Below are positions 1 to 5,435 of a stretch of 5,435 bases of DNA, in pieces. The stretch lies in NCBI GenBank assembly GCA_005772945.1, contig SXIE01000184.1, positions 1 through 5,435 of the forward strand, read 5' to 3'. Position 1 is the first letter of the stretch; each line of letters starts with the position of its first letter. The translations under genes were made by a program, and so were the position numbers. A model generated the notes under the pieces. The model saw nothing but the letters and a program-made list of their open reading frames with translations, did no database searches and was not told the DNA's origin. Source of the DNA: Pseudomonadota bacterium (lineage in GTDB: Bacteria > Myxococcota > UBA9042 > PHBI01).

Positions 1-442
1 CGTGACCGAGCCGCGCGCGACATTTTCGGCCTGCTTCGGAGCGCCGTTCATGGCGCGCCACCCGACCGTGTATGCCACGCTGCTCGGCGAGAAGATCGCG
101 CGGCACGGCGTCCGCTGCTGGCTCGTCAACACCGGTTGGACGGGCGGCCCCTATGGGGTCGGCGCGCGCATGTCGATCCAGCACACGCGTGCGCTGCTGA
201 ACGCGGCCCTCTCGGGCGCGCTCGCCGACGTGCCCTTCGCGCCGCATCCGCGCTTCAAGTTCGGCATTCCGAGCGCAGTTCCGGGGATCCCGAGCGAGCT
301 TCTCGACACGCGCCACACGTGGGCCGACAAGGCCGCCTACGACGCCAAGGCGCGCGACCTCGCCGAGCGCTTCAACGCGAACTTCGCCAAGTACGCCGCG
401 TTCGCAATTGAAGACGTGCGCGCCGCGGCCCCGGGGGTTTGA
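1..442 (+). CDS. pckA: Phosphoenolpyruvate carboxykinase (ATP), C-terminal part
   Basis: This cytosolic enzyme converts oxaloacetate and ATP to phosphoenolpyruvate, CO2 and ADP, the entry step of gluconeogenesis. Only the last 146 codons are present. The reading frame begins at base 2, runs in from the left edge and stops with TGA at 440-442. The family is usually about 530-540 residues, so roughly three quarters lies outside the window. Visible family hallmarks are [15 protein letters not shown] (fragment residues 2-16), the HPTVYA segment (20-25), [16 protein letters not shown] (39-54) and [13 protein letters not shown] (56-68). Arg56 and Thr62 of the fragment, six residues apart, match the ATP-contacting Arg and Thr near the C-terminus of E. 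coli PckA. The [12 protein letters not shown] segment and the C-terminal helix [10 protein letters not shown] are also typical. The longer GGPYGVG loop, where E. coli has a shorter one, is common in other bacterial PckA proteins. The GTG at base 2 is internal, not a start. No truncation or frameshift is seen. Confidence 0.96.
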   Translation, partial: VTEPRATFSACFGAPFMARHPTVYATLLGEKIARHGVRCWLVNTGWTGGPYGVGARMSIQHTRALLNAALSGALADVPFAPHPRFKFGIPSAVPGIPSELLDTRHTWADKAAYDAKARDLAERFNANFAKYAAFAIEDVRAAAPGV

Positions 443-475
443 GCGCGTTGGGGAGGCCCCCGCACGGCGCCGGCT

Positions 476-1792
476 TCAGGCCTGGCCGAGCGCGCGGAAG
501 CGATCGGCGAGCGCCCAGGCCTCGATGAGGTTGTCCTCGATGCCGCAGTAGGTCCAGCCGCCATAGCGCCCGAGGCTGTGGACGCCGCCCAGCACGAGGA
601 GCGCGCGCTTCTCGGCGAGATCGGCCTGCGAGGCGCGCGTGATGTGCACGTAGGCGGGGTCGAGGAGCACGTGGTGCGCGGCGACGAGCTGGTGATCGGT
701 GGTCACGCCGACCTTGCGAAGGTCCCCGAGAACGCGCTCGCGATAGGCGGCGATGGCCGCTTCGTCGGGGCGCGGCGCGTCCGCCGGCAGGCCGATCTCG
801 ACGTAGATCGACATCCTTGGTGTACCAAAGATATTGTCGTAGAAGCCGACCCGATAGAAGACCACGTCGCGCGCCGCATAGTAGATCCAGTGCGGCTCGG
901 GCGGGCCCTTCTTGTCGAATCCCAGGTTGAAGACGAGGACCTTGTTGGCGGTGTAGAGGGCCGGGTCGTGGGCGACGCCCGCCATCTGCAGGAGCCGCGG
1001 GAAGGGCACCGACGAGACCACGTGCTCGTAGTGAATGTCGTGGTGGGCCCCCGCGGAGTCGCGCACGGTCGCGATGCGCGCGGCGAGATCGAGCGCGACA
1101 ACGGCGTGCCCGACACGAAGACGCGTCGGGTCGAGGCCCTGCGCGAGGGCGTGGATGTACTGGACGGCGCCGCCGGCCGGGTACGTGAAGGTCGCGTTGT
1201 AGCTGGCGTTATCGGGCTGACGGAAGTTGCGCACGATGTCGGCAAGGCTCGCGTGCGGGAAGAAGCGGCCCATCGCGTCGACGTCGAGCGTCGCCAGATC
1301 CGTCGCGTAGAGCTTCTCGTTGTACGGCACGAGGAACTTGTCGGCGATGCCGCGTCCGAGCTTCGCATCGAGCATGGCGCGGAAGCTGGTGGACGGGCGA
1401 TCGTCGCGTAGGACGAGGCCCTCGAGGCATTCGAGGAACTCCTCGAAGGGCAGCTGGTGGATGTTCTTTTGGAACGGAAAATGGATGTAGCGGTCGCCGT
1501 GTCGGATCCAGGAGACCTTGGTCACCTTCAGGATCGACTCGTTCGGAGGCATGCGCTGCACCAGGTAGCGCTCGATCTCGGGGTGTTTGAAGTGGAAGAA
1601 GTGGCCCGAGTAATCCCACACGAAACCGTCCCGTCGGACCGTTCGACAGTACCCGCCAAGCTCCGGCTCGGCCTCGCAGAGGAGCCAATCCGCCCGGCCT
1701 GCGGCGCCGGCGCGCGCGCCCTCCGCGATCCGGTTCGCGAACGCGAGCCCGGTCGCGCCGCCGCCGATGATGAGGAAGCGCGTTTGATCCAT
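476..1792 (-). CDS. FAD-dependent oxidoreductase, UDP-galactopyranose mutase / amine oxidase-like
   Basis: This 438-residue protein probably binds FAD and is soluble. Its substrate cannot be read from the sequence. The N-terminus is a Rossmann strand with the dinucleotide motif GGGATG at residues 10-15, an acidic Glu40 at the end of the second strand, and ELGGYCRT at 44-51. Further family signatures are DYSGHFFHF (60-68), IHFPFQKNIHQLP (103-115), FLVPYNEKLYATDL (153-166), TYPAGGAVQYI (203-213) and the C-terminal FAD-contacting segment GRYGGWTYCGIEDNL (408-422). The PYNEK and GRYGGW segments are like those of oxidoreductases found in lipopolysaccharide and capsule clusters, often labelled UGM-like or protoporphyrinogen oxidase-like. 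True UGM catalysis is not shown. The frame stays open 66 codons further upstream, but that extension looks unstructured. The ATG at 1792 has a well-placed GGGGGA and puts the Rossmann motif at the usual distance from the N-terminus. The gene is divergent from the lipoprotein gene and converges on pckA with a 33-base gap. No glycan gene is adjacent. Confidence 0.88.
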   Translation of the reverse strand: MDQTRFLIIGGGATGLAFANRIAEGARAGAAGRADWLLCEAEPELGGYCRTVRRDGFVWDYSGHFFHFKHPEIERYLVQRMPPNESILKVTKVSWIRHGDRYIHFPFQKNIHQLPFEEFLECLEGLVLRDDRPSTSFRAMLDAKLGRGIADKFLVPYNEKLYATDLATLDVDAMGRFFPHASLADIVRNFRQPDNASYNATFTYPAGGAVQYIHALAQGLDPTRLRVGHAVVALDLAARIATVRDSAGAHHDIHYEHVVSSVPFPRLLQMAGVAHDPALYTANKVLVFNLGFDKKGPPEPHWIYYAARDVVFYRVGFYDNIFGTPRMSIYVEIGLPADAPRPDEAAIAAYRERVLGDLRKVGVTTDHQLVAAHHVLLDPAYVHITRASQADLAEKRALLVLGGVHSLGRYGGWTYCGIEDNLIEAWALADRFRALGQA

Positions 1793-1799
1793 GAGCCGG

Positions 1800-1805
1800 T
1801 CCCCC
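1800..1805 (-). promoter_or_regulatory. Ribosome binding site of the FAD oxidoreductase
   Basis: Read on the minus strand this is GGGGGA, seven bases before the ATG at 1792. It decides the start: the in-frame ATG further upstream at 1990 would add 66 residues with no recognisable domain. Confidence 0.6.
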
Positions 1806-1849
1806 AGATGCCTGCGCGACAGATTGTCGTGGGCAAGCGCTACGCGCTC

Positions 1850-1861
1850 TTCGCGAGCGAA
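1850..1861. repeat. Inverted repeat TTCGC-GA-GCGAA
   Basis: Perfect 5-base arms with a two-base centre, on the FAD-gene side of the intergenic region and 58 bases upstream of its ATG. It shares the TTCGCG half with the inverted repeat at 1956-1972. Short GC-rich inverted repeats are common by chance in such DNA, so its role as an operator is only possible. Confidence 0.3.
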
Positions 1862-1864
1862 ATG

Positions 1865-1875
1865 CCGTCGTGGCG
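1865..1875 (+). repeat. Direct repeat CCGTCGTGGCG, copy 1
   Basis: An exact 11-base match to 1939-1949 in the same orientation, with 74 bases between the two starts, close to seven helical turns. The shorter core GTCGTGG also occurs at 1826-1832. The core is found inside the FAD gene too (965 and 1037), so only the 11-base match and the clustering are notable. A binding site for a regulator is an inference. Confidence 0.5.
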
Positions 1876-1903
1876 CCCGCAAGCTGCCATGACGGGGCGC
1901 GCC

Positions 1904-1932
1904 TTGTCGACACGGCCGCGATGGAACAATAT
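1904..1932 (+). promoter_or_regulatory. Weak sigma70-like promoter candidate for the lipoprotein gene
   Basis: TTGTCG at 1904-1909 resembles a -35 box (four of six bases). It is followed after 17 bases by CAATAT at 1927-1932, or after 15 bases by AACAAT at 1925-1930. This is the most AT-rich patch of the intergenic region and would leave a leader of about 60 bases. The boxes match poorly, so this is a guess from position and composition. Confidence 0.22.
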
Positions 1933-1938
1933 CCGCGC

Positions 1939-1949
1939 CCGTCGTGGCG
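1939..1949 (+). repeat. Direct repeat CCGTCGTGGCG, copy 2
   Basis: The second exact copy of the 11-base repeat, lying between the weak promoter candidate and the inverted repeat upstream of the lipoprotein gene. Confidence 0.5.
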
Positions 1950-1955
1950 GCGCAC

Positions 1956-1972
1956 TTCGCGCAGGTCGCGAA
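1956..1972. repeat. Inverted repeat TTCGCG-N5-CGCGAA
   Basis: Perfect 6-base arms around CAGGT, ending 30 bases before the lipoprotein ATG. It has the dimensions of a dimeric-repressor operator or of a short hairpin in the leader. Its centre is about 108 bases from that of the related inverted repeat at 1850-1861. No known regulator consensus was recognised. Confidence 0.35.
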
Positions 1973-1992
1973 CCGGCTATCCGCGCGCATGC

Positions 1993-1997
1993 AGGAG
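1993..1997 (+). promoter_or_regulatory. Ribosome binding site of the lipoprotein gene
   Basis: AGGAG lies five bases before the ATG at 2003. It fixes the start at 2003 although the same frame is open far upstream, where it runs antisense to the FAD gene. Confidence 0.75.
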
Positions 1998-2002
1998 ACC
2001 TC

Positions 2003-2911
2003 ATGTCACATCCCCGAAGCCCCCGTGCTCTCTGGTCCTCGCTCTTACTCGTGTCCGCCCTCGTGGCCGGCGCGGCCGCCTGCGGCGGCAAGAAAGCCGG
2101 CGGGAGCCCGGCCCTCGTACGCGCCATCCCGGCGGACTCGGAGATGATCGGCGCCTTCGATCTGAAGGGCATGCTGCAGAACGAGAGCCTGAAGCAGCTC
2201 GCCAAGGTGCGTGGCGTCGACGCCGGCGACATCGAGCAGAAGCTGGCGGCCGCCGGCATCAAGCTCGACGACATCAAGGGCTTCATGTTCGGCTCGACGA
2301 TGCCCGACGGGAACGAGATGCCGACGTTCGCGGCCGCCATCGAGACGTCGCTCGATAGCGCCACAGCCAAGAAGGCGATGGACAGCCTGATGGACATGAT
2401 GCCGGCGCGCGGCAAGGACGGCAGCCTCACGACCGAGGCGGTCGAGGGCGGGGTTGTCCTGGTCGGTCGCGGCACGCTCTTCGACAAGGCCGTGACAGGC
2501 GCCAAGGGCGCGGGCGCGGGCGATGTTCGCCCCGAGCTCGCCGCGATGCGCGACGCGGTCGACGCGGGAGCGACGATGTGGTTCGCGGGAGCCCTCCCGG
2601 CGGACGCCAAGCGCGGCATGGGCATGCTGGGACGCCTCACCGGGGAGGCCAAGCCGACGCACTTCGGGATGTCCATCAACGCCGGCTCGACGATCGAGAT
2701 CCGCCTCGCGGTGCGCCTCGAGGGCGGCGATGCGGGCAAGCTCGCCGACACGCTCGGTGGCTTCCTCAAGGTCATGCCCCGCAAGCAGCTCCCCGAAGGC
2801 GTCGGGGACCTGCTCGACAAGGTCGACATCGGCGGCTCGGGCGAGGTCCTGACCGCCAAGGTTTCCCTGCCAGCCGAGGTGCTGGCCAAGCTCACCACGG
2901 ACATGCGCTGA
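2003..2911 (+). CDS. Predicted lipoprotein of unknown function with internal duplication
   Basis: I do not recognise a named family for this 302-residue protein. The N-terminus is a lipoprotein-type signal: Arg5 and Arg8, a hydrophobic stretch at residues 10-26, then Cys27 in AGAAAC followed by GGKK. The lipobox has Ala rather than the usual Leu at -3, but Cys27 is the only cysteine in the protein, which supports lipidation and a membrane-anchored, outward-facing location. The mature part begins with IPADSEMIGAFDL (42-54), which loosely recalls DUF3352-like surface proteins. It appears to contain two related halves. The segment from Phe109 to Pro134 (AAIETSLDSATAKKAMDSL) aligns with Ile231 to Pro259 (LAVRLEGGDAGKLADTLGG). 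Each half has a strand, a loop, a strand and an Ala/Lys-rich helix. Methionine is unusually frequent: 16 after residue 27. The start is chosen by the AGGAG at 1993-1997 and by the signal peptide. The gene is followed by a terminator-like hairpin before the dehydrogenase gene. Confidence 0.85.
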   Translation: MSHPRSPRALWSSLLLVSALVAGAAACGGKKAGGSPALVRAIPADSEMIGAFDLKGMLQNESLKQLAKVRGVDAGDIEQKLAAAGIKLDDIKGFMFGSTMPDGNEMPTFAAAIETSLDSATAKKAMDSLMDMMPARGKDGSLTTEAVEGGVVLVGRGTLFDKAVTGAKGAGAGDVRPELAAMRDAVDAGATMWFAGALPADAKRGMGMLGRLTGEAKPTHFGMSINAGSTIEIRLAVRLEGGDAGKLADTLGGFLKVMPRKQLPEGVGDLLDKVDIGGSGEVLTAKVSLPAEVLAKLTTDMR

Positions 2912-2920
2912 ACCGCGTGG

Positions 2921-2964
2921 GCGCACGGGTCGCCGCGGTGCGGTCCGTGCGCGCTTCGTTTCCT
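2921..2964 (+). terminator. Terminator-like hairpin after the lipoprotein gene
   Basis: The arms GCGCACGG (2921-2928) and CCGTGCGC (2945-2952) are perfectly complementary. The stem continues inward through two G-U wobbles and three more pairs, giving 13 pairs (2921-2933 with 2940-2952) around a six-base loop. A pyrimidine-rich tail, CTTCGTTTCCTTC, follows at 2954-2966. The wobbles pair only in RNA read from the plus strand, which supports that orientation. The U-run is interrupted, so termination may be partial. The stem begins nine bases after the lipoprotein stop codon and ends 28 bases before the next ATG. Confidence 0.55.
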
Positions 2965-2967
2965 TCA

Positions 2968-2972
2968 TAAGG
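2968..2972 (+). promoter_or_regulatory. Ribosome binding site of the glutamate dehydrogenase gene
   Basis: TAAGG is a five-base match to the anti-SD complement, with eight bases to the ATG at 2981. The codons in this frame from the lipoprotein stop at 2909 to 2981 include no ATG, GTG or TTG, so 2981 is the first possible start. Confidence 0.65.
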
Positions 2973-2980
2973 TTGCCGTC

Positions 2981-5435
2981 ATGAACACCCAACTCGATCG
3001 CGCCGAGCTCGTCGCTCGCCTGCAAACCGAACTCGCCAGCGGCTCCGTCGCGCCCGAAGATCCGCAGCTGGCGGCCTTTGCCAGGACGCTGCTCCGGCGC
3101 GTCGACGACGCGTACCTCTTCCGGCACCGGCTCACGACGCTCGGGGCCCAGCTGCGCGATTCGTATCGGTGGTTCCTCGAGGCCGCGCCGCGCTCGGGGA
3201 TCGAAGTGCGCGTGTTCCGGCCGACGCTCGAGAAGAACGGCTACCGGGTCGAGGGCGTGGTCATCGAGACGCTGATGCCCGATCAGTCGTTCATCTACGC
3301 GACGCTCAAGTTGGCGCTCGAGACGGCGCGCGTCCGCATCATGAACAACCTGCGCGTGGTGGTGCCGATCCACTTCGACGATTCCCACAAGGCCGTCGAA
3401 ATCGGCGAGGCGAGCGAGAGCACCGAGCCGTACGGCTACACGCGCTGGTATGTGACGTGGGAGGGCGGGCCGACGATGGACGAGCTCGCCGCGCTGCTCA
3501 CGCAGCGGCTGGCGGCGGCGCGGACGATGGTCGGCGACTTCCAGCGCATGCTGCGCGAGGTGCGGGCGATCGCCAACGAGTTCGACTACCTAGCGACGCT
3601 CGACCATTCGCCGAGCGCCGACTGCATCGAGATCAAGGAGTTCCTGCAGTGGCTGCAGGACGAGCACTTCGTGTTCATGGGCCTCACGAGCTTCGCGCGA
3701 AGCGAGGCCGGCCTCCAGCCCACGCCGGAGCGCGCCCTGGGCCTGGCGCGGGACCCGAAGGCGCTCACGCTGGACGCGCCGTCGGCGGAGTTTCTGCGCG
3801 ACGCGAGTGCCCTGCACTGGCCGCTGGCGCGCATCCGCAAGTCGGAGATCGACAGCACCATCCACCGACGCGGCAAGATCGACGAGATCCTGATCCGCAC
3901 GTTCGACCCCGACGGACGGGCCACCGGCGGCATCGTGCTGCACGGGCTGTTCACGTTCCGCGGGCTCGGCGAGAGTGGCGGCGAGATCCCGATCCTCAGG
4001 CGCAAGCTCGAGCGCATGATCGGCGCCGAGGGGCTGGTCGAAGGCGACTACGATCACAAGGGGCTCGTCGCCGCGTTCAACGCGCTGCCGGTCGAGTATC
4101 TCTTCGAGGCCGAAGAGTCGGCGATCGGCGAGTTGCTACGCATGGTGCGGGCGGCCGATGAGCGGCACGAGTTCCACTGCCATGTGGCGCCGTCGGGCGA
4201 CCGCCACTCCGCTTACGTCTTCGTGGTCCTTCCAAAGGAGAACTACACGGACGAGCTGCGCGCGGAGCTGCAGAGCGCACTGCAGGCGGAGCTGCGGGCC
4301 GGGTACGCCGACCACCGCGTGCGCTTCGGCAACTACGGCTTGGTCTCGGTCCACTTCTATTTGACGAGCTCCGACCCGCTGCCCGAGATCGACCTGAAGG
4401 GACTCGAGCAGCGCCTGGCCGAGCTCGGAACCCCGTGGAGTCAGCGCCTGCGGCGTGCCCTCGAGCTCGAGTTCGGTGAGGCCCAGGGCGCCGAGCACTT
4501 CGCGCGTTATGCCGACGCCTTCCCCGAATCGTACACCGAGCAGACCGCGGTCACGCTCGCGGTGGCCGACCTCATCCACCTCGAGGACGTCTGCACGACG
4601 GGCAAGATCCGCTTCGACCTCTTCCCGTCGCCCGAGAACGACGAGGACGCGGTGCTCCGGATCTACAGCCCGCGCGAGCTCCTCCTGACGGAGATCCTGC
4701 CGGTCGTCGACAACTTCGGCGTGGTCGCCGCAGAGCAGGTCGCCTTCGACGTGCAGCCGCCGCACGCGCCGGGGCGCCTGCAGATCAACACGCTGCGCGT
4801 CCGGCGTGGCGATCCGGATCTCTTGGCGCAGCGGAGCGCGCTGGTCGAGGCGCTCGCGGCGGTGTCCGAGCGGCGCATGCGCTCCGACCGCATCAACCGC
4901 CTGCTCCTGCGCGCGCGCCTCTCGTGGCAGGAGGTCGAGCTCTTCCGCGCGTATCTGTTCTACGCGCGCCAGCTTGGATCGCAGCTCATCCCCGAGGTCG
5001 TCCAAAAGGTCCTGCTCCGCCACGCCGAGTATGTGCATCGGCTCGCCGAGCTCTTCCGCGTGCGCTTCGATCCGACCCAGCACCCGGACATGGAGTCGCG
5101 TGCCGCAGCCCAGGCCACGCTCGTCAAGGGCCTGCGCCAATACCTCGACGGGGTCAAAGGCTTCGACGAGGACCGCGTCCTGCGCACCTTCCTCAACCTC
5201 GTGCAGGCCAGCGTCCGCACGAACTTCTACCGCAAGAAGTCGGGCGACACGGAGTACGTGTCGTTCAAGATCCGCTGCGCCGACGTGGCCGAGATGCCGC
5301 TGCCGCGACCGCTCTACGAGATCTACGTGCACGCGACCGAGGTCGAGGGCGTGCACCTGCGCGGCGGCAAGGTCGCGCGCGGCGGCATCCGCTGGAGCGA
5401 TCGCCACGACGACTTCCGGCGCGAAGTCCTCGGCC
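2981..5435 (+). CDS. gdhB: NAD-specific glutamate dehydrogenase, large (GDH-180-like) type, N-terminal half
   Basis: The enzyme oxidatively deaminates glutamate to 2-oxoglutarate and ammonium with NAD+, a cytosolic catabolic step. I translated 818 codons without a stop. The frame leaves the window at its right end, and the family is about 1,600 residues, so about half is missing. Landmarks of the large bacterial family appear in order: FLQWLQDEHFVFMG (221-234), the K..STIHR segment (287-296) followed by FDPDG and GLFTF, DYDHKGL (356-362) with PVEYLF, AFPESYTE (513-520), EILPVVDNFGV (571-581), INRLLLRARLSWQEVELFRAY (638-658), VRFDP (694-698), DEDRVLRTFLNLVQASVRTNF (729-749), and HLRGGKVARGGIRWSDR (792-808), which opens the catalytic core. 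The first 200 residues, the ACT-like sensory part of the family, are much less conserved than the rest. Symbols vary between organisms (gdhB, gdh). The preceding gene ends 69 bases upstream, with a terminator-like hairpin between, so separate transcription is possible. Confidence 0.95.
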   Translation, partial: MNTQLDRAELVARLQTELASGSVAPEDPQLAAFARTLLRRVDDAYLFRHRLTTLGAQLRDSYRWFLEAAPRSGIEVRVFRPTLEKNGYRVEGVVIETLMPDQSFIYATLKLALETARVRIMNNLRVVVPIHFDDSHKAVEIGEASESTEPYGYTRWYVTWEGGPTMDELAALLTQRLAAARTMVGDFQRMLREVRAIANEFDYLATLDHSPSADCIEIKEFLQWLQDEHFVFMGLTSFARSEAGLQPTPERALGLARDPKALTLDAPSAEFLRDASALHWPLARIRKSEIDSTIHRRGKIDEILIRTFDPDGRATGGIVLHGLFTFRGLGESGGEIPILRRKLERMIGAEGLVEGDYDHKGLVAAFNALPVEYLFEAEESAIGELLRMVRAADERHEFHCHVAPSGDRHSAYVFVVLPKENYTDELRAELQSALQAELRAGYADHRVRFGNYGLVSVHFYLTSSDPLPEIDLKGLEQRLAELGTPWSQRLRRALELEFGEAQGAEHFARYADAFPESYTEQTAVTLAVADLIHLEDVCTTGKIRFDLFPSPENDEDAVLRIYSPRELLLTEILPVVDNFGVVAAEQVAFDVQPPHAPGRLQINTLRVRRGDPDLLAQRSALVEALAAVSERRMRSDRINRLLLRARLSWQEVELFRAYLFYARQLGSQLIPEVVQKVLLRHAEYVHRLAELFRVRFDPTQHPDMESRAAAQATLVKGLRQYLDGVKGFDEDRVLRTFLNLVQASVRTNFYRKKSGDTEYVSFKIRCADVAEMPLPRPLYEIYVHATEVEGVHLRGGKVARGGIRWSDRHDDFRREVLG

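Larger units (their letters stand above)
1793..2002. promoter_or_regulatory. Divergent intergenic control region
   Basis: These 210 bases separate the start codons of two genes transcribed away from each other, so promoters for both must lie here or in the adjoining coding ends. Minus-strand and plus-strand reading frames run through it, but they lack codon or domain logic and are extensions of the neighbouring genes. It holds an 11-base direct repeat, two inverted repeats built on TTCGCG, and one weak sigma70-like candidate pointing at the lipoprotein gene. I found no convincing -35/-10 pair for the minus-strand gene. GACAAT at 1823-1828 (minus strand) resembles a -10 box, but nothing like a -35 box lies at the right distance. 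Confidence 0.7.

Noticed and set aside
817..828. The inverted repeat TTGGT-GT-ACCAA in a locally AT-richer patch.
   Set aside because: It is inside the FAD gene and encodes an ordinary stretch of it (FGTPRM). Short arms in coding sequence give no reason to infer a binding site.
578..1411. A 277-codon plus-strand open frame inside the FAD gene.
   Set aside because: It is antisense to the FAD enzyme, whose translation shows all its family motifs. The product is Val-, Arg- and Glu-rich without recognisable content.
1793..1990. A 66-residue N-terminal extension of the FAD enzyme to the ATG at 1990.
   Set aside because: The extension has no domain, no good ribosome binding site was evident, and the ATG at 1792 has a GGGGGA at the right distance and places the FAD motif at the usual position.
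2966..2971. CATAAG as a -10 box for the dehydrogenase gene.
   Set aside because: It overlaps the ribosome binding site, would place the transcript start almost at the ATG, and has no -35-like sequence at the right distance.
2045..3388. A 447-codon minus-strand open frame spanning the lipoprotein gene and the start of the dehydrogenase gene.
   Set aside because: It crosses two real genes and their intergenic hairpin, has low-complexity charged composition and shows no domain. It is a shadow of codon bias.
3690..3703. A perfect 14-base palindrome, GCTTCGCGCGAAGC.
   Set aside because: It lies inside the dehydrogenase coding sequence. About one such palindrome every several kilobases is expected by chance in DNA of this composition.
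3169..4161. A 330-codon plus-strand open frame in another frame over the dehydrogenase gene.
   Set aside because: Its product is Arg-, Ala- and Gly-rich with no motif. The overlapping dehydrogenase frame carries clear family landmarks throughout.
4136..5407. A 423-codon open frame on the minus strand across the dehydrogenase gene.
   Set aside because: It lies wholly antisense to a strongly recognised gene. Its Arg-, Glu-, Val- and Leu-rich composition is what the complement of GC-biased codons yields, and no motif or ribosome binding site supports it.

Overview
This is an ordinary-looking stretch of a GC-rich bacterial chromosome (G+C well above 60%, third codon positions mostly G or C). It holds parts or all of four genes. 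The gene content fits a Myxococcota or other deltaproteobacterial-type genome: an ATP-type PEP carboxykinase, a very large NAD-linked glutamate dehydrogenase, and a lipoprotein of unknown function with a CGGKK-type mature start. That placement is an inference from style and gene content only. I see no mobile element, CRISPR array, tRNA, rRNA or phage gene.

Layout: (1) 1-442, plus strand, the last 146 codons of pckA. (2) 476-1792, minus strand, a complete 438-residue FAD-dependent oxidoreductase of the UDP-galactopyranose mutase / amine oxidase superfamily. It converges on pckA across only 33 bases. (3) 1793-2002, a 210-base divergent intergenic region holding the control signals of genes 2 and 3, with a direct repeat and two inverted repeats. 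(4) 2003-2911, plus strand, a complete 302-residue predicted lipoprotein with an apparent internal duplication. (5) 2912-2980, a 69-base gap containing a terminator-like hairpin. (6) 2981 to the window end, plus strand, the first 818 codons of a large NAD-specific glutamate dehydrogenase, cut by the window edge just as its catalytic core begins.

Functionally, pckA and the glutamate dehydrogenase fit one theme: carbon from amino acids enters the TCA cycle as 2-oxoglutarate and leaves as phosphoenolpyruvate for gluconeogenesis. They are separated by an opposing gene and are not one operon. The FAD enzyme and the lipoprotein have no evident link to that theme. The FAD enzyme resembles those of polysaccharide clusters, but no glycosyltransferase or sugar-nucleotide gene is visible here.

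The best items for a second look are the repeat arrangement between the two divergent genes, the hairpin squeezed between the lipoprotein gene and the dehydrogenase gene, the duplicated structure of the lipoprotein, and the diverged N-terminal region of the dehydrogenase. I found no convincing undescribed multi-gene system.
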